From Lacipirellula limnantheis (GTDB taxonomy: Bacteria; Planctomycetota; Planctomycetia; Pirellulales; Lacipirellulaceae), in assembly GCF_007746075.1 (NCBI RefSeq), contig NZ_CP036339.1:4803786-4867785 (forward strand): 64,000 nt of DNA. The letters run 5' to 3'. The position numbers and the translations under genes were made by a program. Below the pieces are notes generated by a model that worked only from the letters and a program-made list of their open reading frames with translations, ran no database searches and was not told the origin of the DNA. Each line of letters begins with the position of its first letter. Positions within the stretch are counted from its first letter, which is position 1. Shown here piece by piece: positions 45,915 to 52,985 of this stretch.

Positions 45915-46027
45915 CTCTTGCGAATGCCAGCGTGACTACATGGCTTTAGGGGGTTCGAATCCCCTCCGGTCCACTTTTACCTTGCGGGCCGGAATGTCTC
46001 GCCCCCGTTTGTCGCAAGAGATTTTTT
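45915..46027 (+). ncRNA. Y RNA (YrlA-like) unit B, tRNA-like domain lacking the D-arm
   Basis: The outer stem CTCTTGCGA (45915-45923) pairs perfectly with TCGCAAGAG (46012-46020), directly followed by T6 (46022-46027), an intrinsic-terminator-like 3' end. Inner stem GCGTGAC/GTCTCGC (45930-45936/45996-46002) has a central U-U. The tRNA-like part has a canonical T-arm (45949-45965, loop TTCGAAT) and a 7-bp acceptor-like stem CCGGTCC/GGGCCGG (45966-45972/45986-45992) closed by a 13-nt loop. Only AAT separates that stem from the inner helix, so there is no D-arm. The T-arm precedes the 5' acceptor strand, so this is permuted and cannot be an ordinary tRNA. Confidence 0.82.
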
Positions 46028-46055
46028 AGCAACCACATCAAACCAAAGGCGAAAA

Positions 46056-46214
46056 GCGTGACGAATGCGGATGGAACTACATGGTCTTAGGAACCCGAGG
46101 TCGTGGGTTCGAATCCCACCGGCTCCACTCGTTTGGTACAACAACGGGGCCGTAGCTCAGTCTGGCAGAGCGCGTATGCGTTTCATCAATTTTGTCGTCA
46201 TGCCTTTCGCTTTT
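46056..46214 (+). ncRNA. Y RNA (YrlA-like) unit C with full permuted tRNA-like domain
   Basis: The outer stem GCGTGACGA (46056-46064) pairs with TCGTCATGC (46195-46203), nine pairs with one G-U, followed by a T-rich tail. Inner stem ATGGAAC/GTTTCAT (46071-46077/46180-46186) has a central G-U. In order: T-arm 46103-46119 (GTGGG/CCCAC, loop TTCGAAT), acceptor-like stem CGGCTCC/GGGGCCG (46120-46126/46146-46152) closed by a 19-nt loop, D-arm GCTC/GAGC (46155-46158/46168-46171). An open frame at 46065-46253 over this unit is a shadow. The order T-arm, acceptor, D-arm is a circular permutation of tRNA, as in YrlA RNAs. Confidence 0.88.
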
Positions 46215-46247
46215 GATCCCCGAACTACCGCAGAAAGTTACGACTTT

Positions 46248-46387
46248 GAATAGCGAATGCAGAAGGAACTACATCACCCTGACGGGCGTGGGTTCGAGTC
46301 CCATCGGCTAAGTCGCTCACGCGGCGGCCGTAGCTCAGTTGGTTAGAGCATCAGACTGTTTCTTCGACCTTTGTCGCTATTCTTATT
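46248..46387 (+). ncRNA. Y RNA (YrlA-like) unit D with permuted tRNA-like domain
   Basis: The outer stem GAATAGCGA (46248-46256) pairs perfectly with TCGCTATTC (46374-46382), with TTATT after it. Inner stem AAGGAAC/GTTTCTT (46263-46269/46358-46364) has a central G-U. T-arm 46288-46304 (loop TTCGAGT), acceptor-like CGGC/GCCG (46305-46308/46327-46330) with further GTCGC/GCGGC pairing in the closing loop, D-arm GCTC/GAGC (46333-46336/46346-46349, TAGCTCAGTTGGTTAGAGC). The conserved CGAATGC and ACTACAT elements have the same spacing as in the other units. Outer-stem bases differ completely from unit C while pairing is kept. Confidence 0.88.
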
Positions 46388-46412
46388 GAAACTTAGAAAA
46401 CATCCTAAGCCA

Positions 46413-46557
46413 GCGGCGAATGCAGAAGGAACTACATGAAACCTGAAGGGAGCGGGTTCGAGTCCCGCCGGCATTGCGTGACTTGTCGCGCGAGCCGTAG
46501 ATCAACGGGTTAGATCGTCAGGCGTTTGTTTCTTCGACGTCTTGTCGCCGCCCTTTT
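46413..46557 (+). ncRNA. Y RNA (YrlA-like) unit E, ending just before rtcB
   Basis: The outer stem GCGGCGA (46413-46419) pairs perfectly with TCGCCGC (46545-46551), followed by CCTTTT. Inner stem AAGGAAC/GTTTCTT (46425-46431/46528-46534) has a central G-U. T-arm 46452-46468 (GCGGG/CCCGC, loop TTCGAGT), acceptor-like CGGC/GCCG (46469-46472/46494-46497), D-arm GATC/GATC (46500-46503/46513-46516), a compensated change from the GCTC/GAGC of units C and D. Its T-tract ends 20 nt before the rtcB ATG, so RNA processing or termination here must affect rtcB expression. Confidence 0.87.
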
Positions 46558-46577
46558 ACTCTCAAGAGCTGATACTT

Positions 46578-48095
46578 ATGAGCATCGCCACTGAAAACGA
46601 TTCGTCCTCGGCGCCGAGCAAGTTCCAGATGATCGCCGACGGCGAAGCGACCGCCATCCTGCCGACCGGCGGCAAGCAAAAGCCGATCACCGTCATCGGT
46701 ACCGAGGCGATTCGCGCCACCTTCGACGACCTTTGCTTGCAGCAGGCGATCAATTCTCGGCTGGCGCCCGGCGTCACCGATCTGGTGCTGAATCCCGACG
46801 CCCATTGCGGCTACGGCGCGCCGGTCGGCTGCGTCATGGTGTCGCCGACGCACATCTACCCGGGCCCCGTCGGCGTCGATATCAAGTGTTCGATGAGCCT
46901 GCTGCAAACCAGCCTACCGGCCGACGCGATTCTCGACCGGCCGACGCGGCGTGCGCTCATCAACGCCATCTGCGAACGCACCCCAACCGGCGCCGGCCGC
47001 GGCCAGCGCAACGCGCCGAAGTCGCGCCACGTTGGCGAAGCCCTCGGTAAGCGCGTTCTCGTGGAAGGAGCCTCGCGCGGCGTTTGCGAAGAACTCGGCA
47101 TCCCACCCGAGTGGGCTGCGCGCTGCGAAGACTCCGCGCATGTGGGCCACGACGACTCGACCGGCGCCCTGGCGCTGCGGCTGGAGCAACTACTGCCACA
47201 GATGCACCGCTTCGACGCGAAGATGACGCAGCTCGGCTCCTACGGCGGCGGCAACCATTTCGGCGAGTGCGAAGTGGTGCATGTGGAAGCGAACGATCGT
47301 GCGCGCGAAGCGGCGCGGGTTTTCGGACTCGTCGACGGCGGCGTGGCCTTCCTGTCGCACTGCGGCTCGCGCGGCATCGGCCATCAATTGGCGTCGGGGC
47401 AGTTCAAGGCCCTCCAAGGTAAGTTTACCCAGTGGGACATCCCCCTTCCCGGCGGCGACCGCGAACTCGTCTACGCCCCGCTCGGCACCCCCGAGGCCGA
47501 TGCGTACATCGATGACATGGCGCTCGGAGCCAACTTCGCAACCGTGAATCATCTGTTGATCAATGCGCTCGTGCTGGAAGCATTCCAAGAAGTGCTGCCG
47601 GGCGTCGCCGGCCAACTGGTCTATTTCATCAGCCACAACATCGCGCGCAAGGAAGTGGTGAACAACAATATCGCCTGGGTCCATCGCAAGGGAGCGACGC
47701 GCGCCTTCCCGGCCGGCCACCACGCGCTGCGCGACACGCCGTTCGCGGAAACGGGCCACCCGATTTTGCTCCCCGGCAATCCACAGGCAGGTTCGGTCGT
47801 GATGGCCGCCGATGCAGGCGCCGCGGTCAGCTGCTACAGCGTCAACCACGGCGCGGGCCGGCAACTCGGCCGGAAGGCGGCGAAGCGTGCGCTCGATCAG
47901 AAAGAGGTCGACCGCTCATTCGAAGAGGCCGACATCCTTACCAATTGCCGTGCCTACCCGATCGACGAAGCGCCCGCGGCGTACAAAGATTTCGACGAAG
48001 TGCTGCGTTCGGTGAAGAGCGCTGGGCTGGCGAGCGAAGTGGCGCGGTTGAAGGCGAAGTTTGTCATCAAGGATGGAGACCAAGCGGACGATTGA
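46578..48095 (+). CDS. rtcB: RtcB, RNA-splicing ligase
   Basis: 505 residues from the ATG of MSIATENDSS (AAGAG about 9 nt upstream); the longer open frame begins with TTG inside Y RNA unit E. RtcB joins 2',3'-cyclic-phosphate or 3'-phosphate RNA ends to 5'-OH ends using GTP and Mn2+. The active-site set is complete: PDAHCGYGAPVG (Asp, Cys), YGGGNHFGE, LSHCGSRGIGH, ISHNIARKE, and SVNHGAGRQLGR with the His that becomes guanylylated. Length and motifs are normal for the family. It lies in rsr-Y RNA-rtcB-rtcA order and is followed by rtcA after 17 bp. The role inferred is repair of cleaved tRNA or other RNA, under RtcR control. Confidence 0.96.
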   Translation: MSIATENDSSSAPSKFQMIADGEATAILPTGGKQKPITVIGTEAIRATFDDLCLQQAINSRLAPGVTDLVLNPDAHCGYGAPVGCVMVSPTHIYPGPVGVDIKCSMSLLQTSLPADAILDRPTRRALINAICERTPTGAGRGQRNAPKSRHVGEALGKRVLVEGASRGVCEELGIPPEWAARCEDSAHVGHDDSTGALALRLEQLLPQMHRFDAKMTQLGSYGGGNHFGECEVVHVEANDRAREAARVFGLVDGGVAFLSHCGSRGIGHQLASGQFKALQGKFTQWDIPLPGGDRELVYAPLGTPEADAYIDDMALGANFATVNHLLINALVLEAFQEVLPGVAGQLVYFISHNIARKEVVNNNIAWVHRKGATRAFPAGHHALRDTPFAETGHPILLPGNPQAGSVVMAADAGAAVSCYSVNHGAGRQLGRKAAKRALDQKEVDRSFEEADILTNCRAYPIDEAPAAYKDFDEVLRSVKSAGLASEVARLKAKFVIKDGDQADD

Positions 48096-48112
48096 AGCAC
48101 CGCGCATGCTCA

Positions 48113-49165
48113 ATGACTGACCAGTTGCATACGATCGACGGCTCGCAAGGCGAAGGCGGCGGACAAATCCTCCGCTCGTCGCTCGCCCTGGCGCTCGTGA
48201 CCGGCCGCGCGGTTCGCTTGGAAAACATTCGCGCCGGCCGCGAAAAACCCGGCCTCATGCGGCAGCATCTTACTGCCGTTCGCGCAGCCGTCGAGATCGG
48301 GGCCGCGGAAGTGGAGGGGGACGAGATCGGCTCGCAAACGCTCTCCTTCCGTCCAACGGCGATCCGGCCGTGCCAGCGCACCTTCTCGGTTGGCACCGCC
48401 GGCAGCGCGACGTTGGTGCTGCAAACGATTCTGCCGGCGCTGTTGATTGCCGACGGTCCCTCGGAGATCGTGCTCGAAGGAGGCACGCACAACCCCTGGG
48501 CGCCGCCCTACGACTTTCTCGCCCAATCCTTCTTTCCGCTGATCAATCGCATGGGCCCGCGCGTGTCGGCAGGGTTGGAGCGGCATGGGTTCTATCCTGC
48601 CGGCGGCGGGCGCTTCAGCGTGGCAATCGAACCGACGCCGCAACTGGTAGGTTTCGAGCTGCTTGAGCGGGGCGAGATTCTCCATCGCTCTGCGACCGCT
48701 CTCGTCGCGAATCTCTCGTCGCGGATTGGACGACGCGAAATCGAAGCGGCCGCTGAAAAACTCAGCTGGCCCGACTCGGCGTTCCATGTCGACGCGAGCA
48801 TCGAGTCGGCTGGTCCTGGTAACGTCTTCTTGATCGAGATCCACTCGGAGCATGTGCGCGAGGTCTTCACTGGCTTTGGACGATTGGGCGCCACGGCGGA
48901 GCGCGTCGCCAACGAGGCGGTGAAAGAGGCTCGCAGTTACCTGGCGGCGGGCGTCCCAGTCGGTCCATACTTGGCGGATCAACTGCTGCTGCCGTTGGGA
49001 ATCGCCGCGTGGCAAACGGGGCAGGGCGGCTCGTTCGCCACGCAGCCGCTGACGCGACACTCGCAGACTCATATCGATCTCTTGCGCAGCATTCTTGAAA
49101 TCCCCATAAGCGTTGAACGCGAGGGGAATTGCTGCCTGGTGACTGTCGGTAAGGAAATGCGCTGA
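48113..49165 (+). CDS. rtcA: RtcA, RNA 3'-terminal phosphate cyclase
   Basis: 350 residues from the ATG of MTDQLHTIDGSQGEGGGQIL, 17 bp after the rtcB stop. RtcA converts RNA 3'-phosphate to 2',3'-cyclic phosphate with ATP, providing ends for RtcB. Signatures: DGSQGEGGGQILRSSLAL at the start, IRAGREKPGLMRQHL, SVGTAGSATLVLQTILPAL, EGGTHNPWAPPYDFLAQSF, HGFYPAGGGRF, and near the end ATQPLTRHSQTHIDLL, which contains the catalytic His. Length is normal. No intact gene follows on this strand, so rtcA is the operon's last gene. Confidence 0.95.
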   Translation: MTDQLHTIDGSQGEGGGQILRSSLALALVTGRAVRLENIRAGREKPGLMRQHLTAVRAAVEIGAAEVEGDEIGSQTLSFRPTAIRPCQRTFSVGTAGSATLVLQTILPALLIADGPSEIVLEGGTHNPWAPPYDFLAQSFFPLINRMGPRVSAGLERHGFYPAGGGRFSVAIEPTPQLVGFELLERGEILHRSATALVANLSSRIGRREIEAAAEKLSWPDSAFHVDASIESAGPGNVFLIEIHSEHVREVFTGFGRLGATAERVANEAVKEARSYLAAGVPVGPYLADQLLLPLGIAAWQTGQGGSFATQPLTRHSQTHIDLLRSILEIPISVEREGNCCLVTVGKEMR

Positions 49166-49755
49166 CGGTGCGCATTGTGCCAACATTTTCGTTGCACTTG
49201 ATTTAGTCCACTGACGGTTTAGCCCGTCGCGCCATGCTCGGCGTGGAGAAGTCGCTTGCACATTGCAGCATCGAGAAATCGTTGCGCAAACTGATCAAGC
49301 TGCGCGTAGTGCGACCGACGGAAAAGCGGTTCGACTACCTTCCGCCGTCAGGCGGAGCGTTGCCTGCGGCTGGCGCACGGGCTGGAGAATGCCAAGGCAT
49401 GCGAAGCGAAGTTGCGGGCGGTTGATACCTATGCGCGCGGGGCTGCCCCTGGCGAGGCGAGGTCCGCTGCGACGAGCGGAATGCCGCCGACGCCTTCGGC
49501 GACGACCTAACGGGTCGCCGCCCCTCTCGCACCGCAGTTCTTTGACAATTTGGGAGTTGTATCGACGCGCCCCGCCGTCTGCGGCCACGGCGGGGCGCGA
49601 AGGGAGGAAGGACGCGCGCCCTTCGAGCTTGATCACCTGCTCGATGGCCACGCGTGCGCCGCTGATAGCTAAACGAAGTCACCCTGCGCGAAAAAACGCC
49701 TCCGCCCCGCGGCTGCCAGCGCCAGGCGTCTGGCGCTGGCAGCCCGCCGCGCAGC
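49166..49755. other. Intergenic, about 590 bp, no intact gene recognised
   Basis: Convergent gap after rtcA. A 63-codon plus frame (49234-49425) contains IEKSLRKLIKLRVVRPTEKR, natural-looking but unassigned. CCGCC-GTCA-GGCGG near 49345 is a small hairpin. The rest is GC-rich with overlapping shadow frames. Confidence 0.4.
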
Positions 49756-50355
49756 TTACGCGCCGCAGGGCGCATTCTCGCCGAGGAACGTCGTCCAGCT
49801 GTTGTACAGCTCGCGGCGCAGCTGACTGACGCGTCCGGCGGTGAGCTGACAAAGCGCGGCGACGACGCTGGTGCGCTCCCCCTGGGCCAGGGCGTGGACG
49901 ACCCGTTGGTCGCGCACTGGCAGCGAGGCGAACCACTGGCCGAAGTCGATCCGCAGCGCCGCCAGCTCGGCGGGCGTGGCCCGGCGACAGTCGCACAGCT
50001 CGGCGGCCACGTCGATCGATTCGGTGCGCCGGCCGCGCAAGCGCCACTTGCGGGAGCCGACGTCGGCCGCATTGTCCCGGCTCCCCAAGAGCCGACCCGC
50101 TCGATAGCGACGCACGGCGAACCGGGCCAGGGTCGTAGGGTAAGCGCGACCGCCGCGTCCCGACGCCGCCAGCCGCGCGTAGTCGACGGCCGCGGCGGCC
50201 AAAGTGGTCTGCACGGCTTCGTCTCGTTCTTCGGGCGCAAGCTTTCGAAAGGCGACTCGGGCGTACCGCTCGATCGTCGGCGCCATCTCGATGAACGCGG
50301 CTTGCCACGCCAGCGTGGCGGGGAGGCTCTCCGTTGTTTCTGCCGCAAAAGTCAT
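49756..50355 (-). CDS. Sigma-factor-like helix-turn-helix protein of a planctomycete family
   Basis: 199 residues from the ATG of MTFAAETTESLP, supported by AAGGAAG 6 nt upstream; a longer frame to 50445 adds a Pro/Ala-rich tail. The N-terminal half is helical (FIEMAPTIERYARVAFRKL, EERDEAVQTTLAAAAVDYARL, YPTTLARFAVRRYRAGRLLG), resembling sigma region 2-like proteins common in planctomycete accessory regions. The C-terminus has a region 4-like helix-turn-helix (LAQGERTSVVAALCQLTAGR, VSQLRRELYNSW). DNA binding is likely; genuine sigma activity is not shown. It sits beside decayed IS and kinase fragments, consistent with an accessory island. Confidence 0.65.
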   Translation of the reverse strand: MTFAAETTESLPATLAWQAAFIEMAPTIERYARVAFRKLAPEERDEAVQTTLAAAAVDYARLAASGRGGRAYPTTLARFAVRRYRAGRLLGSRDNAADVGSRKWRLRGRRTESIDVAAELCDCRRATPAELAALRIDFGQWFASLPVRDQRVVHALAQGERTSVVAALCQLTAGRVSQLRRELYNSWTTFLGENAPCGA

Positions 50356-50696
50356 GGCAGCTTCCTTCTCTGCTGGGACCGCCGCGGGAGGCGCGGCGGT
50401 CGGGTGAATAAGACGTGAACCGCGCGCGCCGCGCGGCCGAAGCATCGCGAGGCGGCGCCGGTTGGCCGGCTGGCCAGCGGGGCCGCTTTGGCTCGCGCGG
50501 CGCGAGCTAGCAGGCCCAGTGATTTGTGGCGCGAAACGGTGATCGATTTAGTGTGCTGCGCGCTTCACCGGACCGGCGACGTGGTCTGACCGCGACGAAA
50601 GTCGTCGCCGAGTGCCGCATGGCGTTGCCGAACGAGCCCGTAGGAGCTGCGGGGCAGGGGGGCTCCGGCCGTTGGGGGGCGACGAGCCGCTCCGGG
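50356..50696. other. GC-rich intergenic, about 340 bp
   Basis: Upstream of the sigma-like gene. It contains several short GC palindromes around 50430-50510 (for example CTCGCGCGGCGCGAG). No gene recognised. Confidence 0.4.
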
Positions 50697-50966
50697 TCAG
50701 CGCCTGGCCGAGAGTTCGTTACGGCCAGCGTCGACCAGCCGCAGCTTGGGCCGACCGTCAAGCGAGCAGAGCACGACCGGCGCTTGGGGAAGATGCTCGA
50801 CGATCAGCCGGATCCCATCGGCGTCATGGACGCCGATGACGAGAGCGTGCTCGACGGCGTCTTGGAGTCGCTGCCAGGAGCACCCGTCCAAGAGTCGTAA
50901 GACGCGGATGAACTCGCGCGTCCCCAACCCGCCCGGCTCTGTCTCAACGAGCCGGCGGAGAAACAT
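50697..50966 (-). pseudogene. C-terminal fragment of an IS21-type transposase (IstA-like)
   Basis: About 89 codons on the minus strand read GTREFIRVLRLLDGCSWQRL, QDAVEHALVIGVHDADGIRL, IVEHLPQAPVVLCSLDGRP, similar to the C-terminal end of IS21-family transposases (GTREYIxVLRLLE...AVxxAL...DAVRxIVEH...LFSLDGRP). Nothing of the catalytic DDE core or the helper ATPase is present nearby. A truncated remnant is inferred. Assignment is from remembered family patterns, so moderate. Confidence 0.5.
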
Positions 50967-51072
50967 CCACTAACCCTGACTCTCTCATGACAGCTGGTAC
51001 ATGATTCGGGGAAGGCCGTCGTCGCCTTACATACCAACCTCGTGTAACGGCTGATTGAATGGGAACGGCTAG

Positions 51073-51412
51073 CACCTTCCGCGATCAAAGACGTCAGGGG
51101 TGCAGCGCGGGGGCGCTCGGCGACGCCGACGGCGCGCTGCCGTAAGGCGTCGATCAGCTCGGCCCGGAGCAACTGCCGCTTTTCAAGGTGATCCGTCAGC
51201 GAAACGCTGCCGTGAATCGACCAGTCCGAGACAGTCGCGACAATCTCGCGTTCGTTCACCAGGCCCGCCTGCCAAAGTTCGGCCGCGATCGCGATGTCTT
51301 CTTCCTGTCGCGCGAAGCTCACTTCTGGCTCGAAAATCGGCGTCGAGGCAAATTGGCTCGCGCGCGCTCCGGGAGCGGCACGGCTTCCAGCGTCTTCGGG
51401 CACTTGGCACAA
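51073..51412 (-). pseudogene. Possible N-terminal fragment of a planctomycete Ser/Thr kinase gene
   Basis: About 113 codons with natural composition: EEDIAIAAELWQAGLVNERE, IVATVSDWSIHGSVSLTDHL, EKRQLLRAELIDALRQRA. Planctomycete Hanks-type kinases often begin with such a helical FALQxGLIxxxxLVxAxxxW...LxDxLxxxGxL region. The frame then degenerates and no kinase motifs (GxGxxG, VAIK, HRD) follow. The identification is tentative. Confidence 0.35.
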
Positions 51413-51852
51413 TCTTGTAGAAGTCCTTCGTCGGCAACGATCGCAAACTCTAGTCTAGTTGCGTGGTATGGTCATCAATAGATTGGTGCACCGAGATCAT
51501 GATTGAACTTCAGCTTGAATCGTGTTCCAGCTAGGAGAGCCGGGAAAACGCAGACGACAATGGCGCATCGAGCTGTGAGCGTCTAATGGGACGAGCCGAC
51601 GCGTGACGGAGACCGCGAAATTCACCTGCCTGCGAAGGTCCCGGCCGTGAAGGCGCCGACGATGAGACTGGCCGAGTTGTACCGCGAGCGTCAGGCCGGT
51701 TGAGACTCCCATCTCACATCGAGCAAAGATGGGGCGCTGGCCAGTCAGAGGCATACCGACATTGTGATCCGCGCGGCCCGGTCGTATCGTAGTTCCTTCA
51801 TCGGGCTATGATGTTAGTTCTAATCACTCCCCTCGCACGTTCACCTTGCACG
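51413..51852. other. Intergenic, about 440 bp, no gene recognised
   Basis: Only short overlapping frames are present. It should contain the promoter of the small membrane protein that follows. Confidence 0.4.
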
Positions 51853-52239
51853 ATGACCAAGACAGACGTCAATTACTGGCTCGATGGGCTTCTTCTAGTG
51901 CTCTTTTGCTTGCTCTGTTGGGTCTCCGTCGTCGTTCGTTTTGTCTTTCCGCCGGGGCCCGAGGCCCTCGGGTGGCGCCTGTGGGGCTGGGACTACGACC
52001 AGTGGGCGAGTCTGCAGTTTGTGTTACTTTGCATTTTGGCGTCGGCGATCGTACTGCATGTGATGCTCCACTGGAGTTGGGTCTGCGGCGTGACGGCGAA
52101 CAAATTTGGGAAACGCGCAGCGGCGACGCGTGATAACGCGAGTCGCACGATCTGGGGCGTGGGACTGCTGATCGTCATCTTCAACGCCTTGGGGCTTGCC
52201 GTCGCAGTAGCCGCATTAACGGTCGAGTCGCCGCTCTAA
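51853..52239 (+). CDS. Small membrane protein, DUF4405-like
   Basis: 128 residues from the ATG of MTKTDVNYWLDGLLLVLF; the open frame extends to another ATG at 51808 and neither has a clear ribosome binding site. Three membrane segments (DGLLLVLFCLLCWVSVVVRF, ASLQFVLLCILASAIVLHVM, IWGVGLLIVIFNALGLAVAV) carry histidines in LHVMLHWSW that could bind heme, as in DUF4405 (cytochrome b-like) proteins. Its stop overlaps the stop of the convergent UreH-like gene by 4 bp (52236-52239). Next to a cbb3 oxidase cluster, a redox role is plausible but unproven. Confidence 0.7.
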   Translation: MTKTDVNYWLDGLLLVLFCLLCWVSVVVRFVFPPGPEALGWRLWGWDYDQWASLQFVLLCILASAIVLHVMLHWSWVCGVTANKFGKRAAATRDNASRTIWGVGLLIVIFNALGLAVAVAALTVESPL

Positions 52240-52985
52240 CGGGCGGGCGACGGCGCGGCCGCGGGCGAGGGGGAATCAGCGGCGGCGCAGAAGGGGCAGG
52301 GGGCCGTGGACTGGCCCGCCGCTGGTCGGAGTTGGCCGGCGCCGCGAGCAATCGTCACGATCCCGGCGAACACCACGCACCACGCCGCCAGCCGTAGGAC
52401 GCGCGCTCGCGTTGAGGTCGAAAGCAGCGTGCCGCCGGCGCCGACAAGCATCATCAGCGGAGCCGTTCCTAAGCCGAAAAAGATCATCGTGAGCGCTCCG
52501 AGCGCGACGTTGCCGGTGCTCCCGGCCTTGAGGAGGAACGCGTAAACCAAACCGCAGGGAATAAATCCCGTGGCGACTCCGGCCAGAAACAGGCTGAGGC
52601 GGTCGGGCGCCGTGGTCAGCGTCTTAATCGCTTGCGCGGCGTGGCAGGGTGCGTTTCGCAAGAAGCCGAGTTTCAACCTCGGCAGCATCCCCGCCGAGGC
52701 GAGGCCCACTGCCACCAGCAGGACGCCGGCGACGATCGCTAGCCACGCCTGGGCTGCGACGAAGGTGCGGGCCTGGTGAGAAAGCCAGGCGCTGGCGAAC
52801 GCTGCCGCGGCGCCGAAACAGCCGTACGTGCAGATTCGTCCGCAGCTGTAGATCGCCTGTCGACCGACGTTTGCCGTCAGCCGCCCAGCGCCGGCGCCAA
52901 CCATCAGCGCTAACGGCCCGCACATGCCGACGCAGTGAGCCGAACCTAACAATCCGCCAATCAACACGAGAGGGAGATCGATCAT
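52236..52985 (-). CDS. UreH-like/sulfite-exporter-type membrane protein linked to cytochrome oxidase copper supply
   Basis: 249 residues with about six membrane helices. The start GLLGSAHCVGMCGPLALMVG has the HCxGMCGP motif, and GFIPCGLVYAFLLKAGS has the IPCGLVY motif of the UreH_2/CcoA-neighbour family found beside cbb3 oxidase assembly genes. Cys-rich motifs in helices suggest metal or thiol chemistry. The start overlaps the stop of the P-type ATPase gene by 4 bp (ATGA), so it is translationally coupled. It is the last gene of the oxidase operon. The exact role is not established; help in delivering copper to the oxidase is inferred from context. Confidence 0.85.
   Translation of the reverse strand: MIDLPLVLIGGLLGSAHCVGMCGPLALMVGAGAGRLTANVGRQAIYSCGRICTYGCFGAAAAFASAWLSHQARTFVAAQAWLAIVAGVLLVAVGLASAGMLPRLKLGFLRNAPCHAAQAIKTLTTAPDRLSLFLAGVATGFIPCGLVYAFLLKAGSTGNVALGALTMIFFGLGTAPLMMLVGAGGTLLSTSTRARVLRLAAWCVVFAGIVTIARGAGQLRPAAGQSTAPCPFCAAADSPSPAAAPSPAR

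Noticed and set aside
46065..46253. 62-codon open frame on the plus strand
   Set aside because: It runs through Y RNA unit C and into unit D; the apparent protein (GRARMRFINF and similar) is a translation of structured RNA.
45940..46510. Four or more ordinary or intron-containing tRNA genes
   Set aside because: T-arms come before D-arms, halves are joined by closing loops at the acceptor, no anticodon arm is present, and the units are bounded by covarying outer stems. They fit Y RNAs with tRNA-like domains, not tRNAs or split tRNAs.
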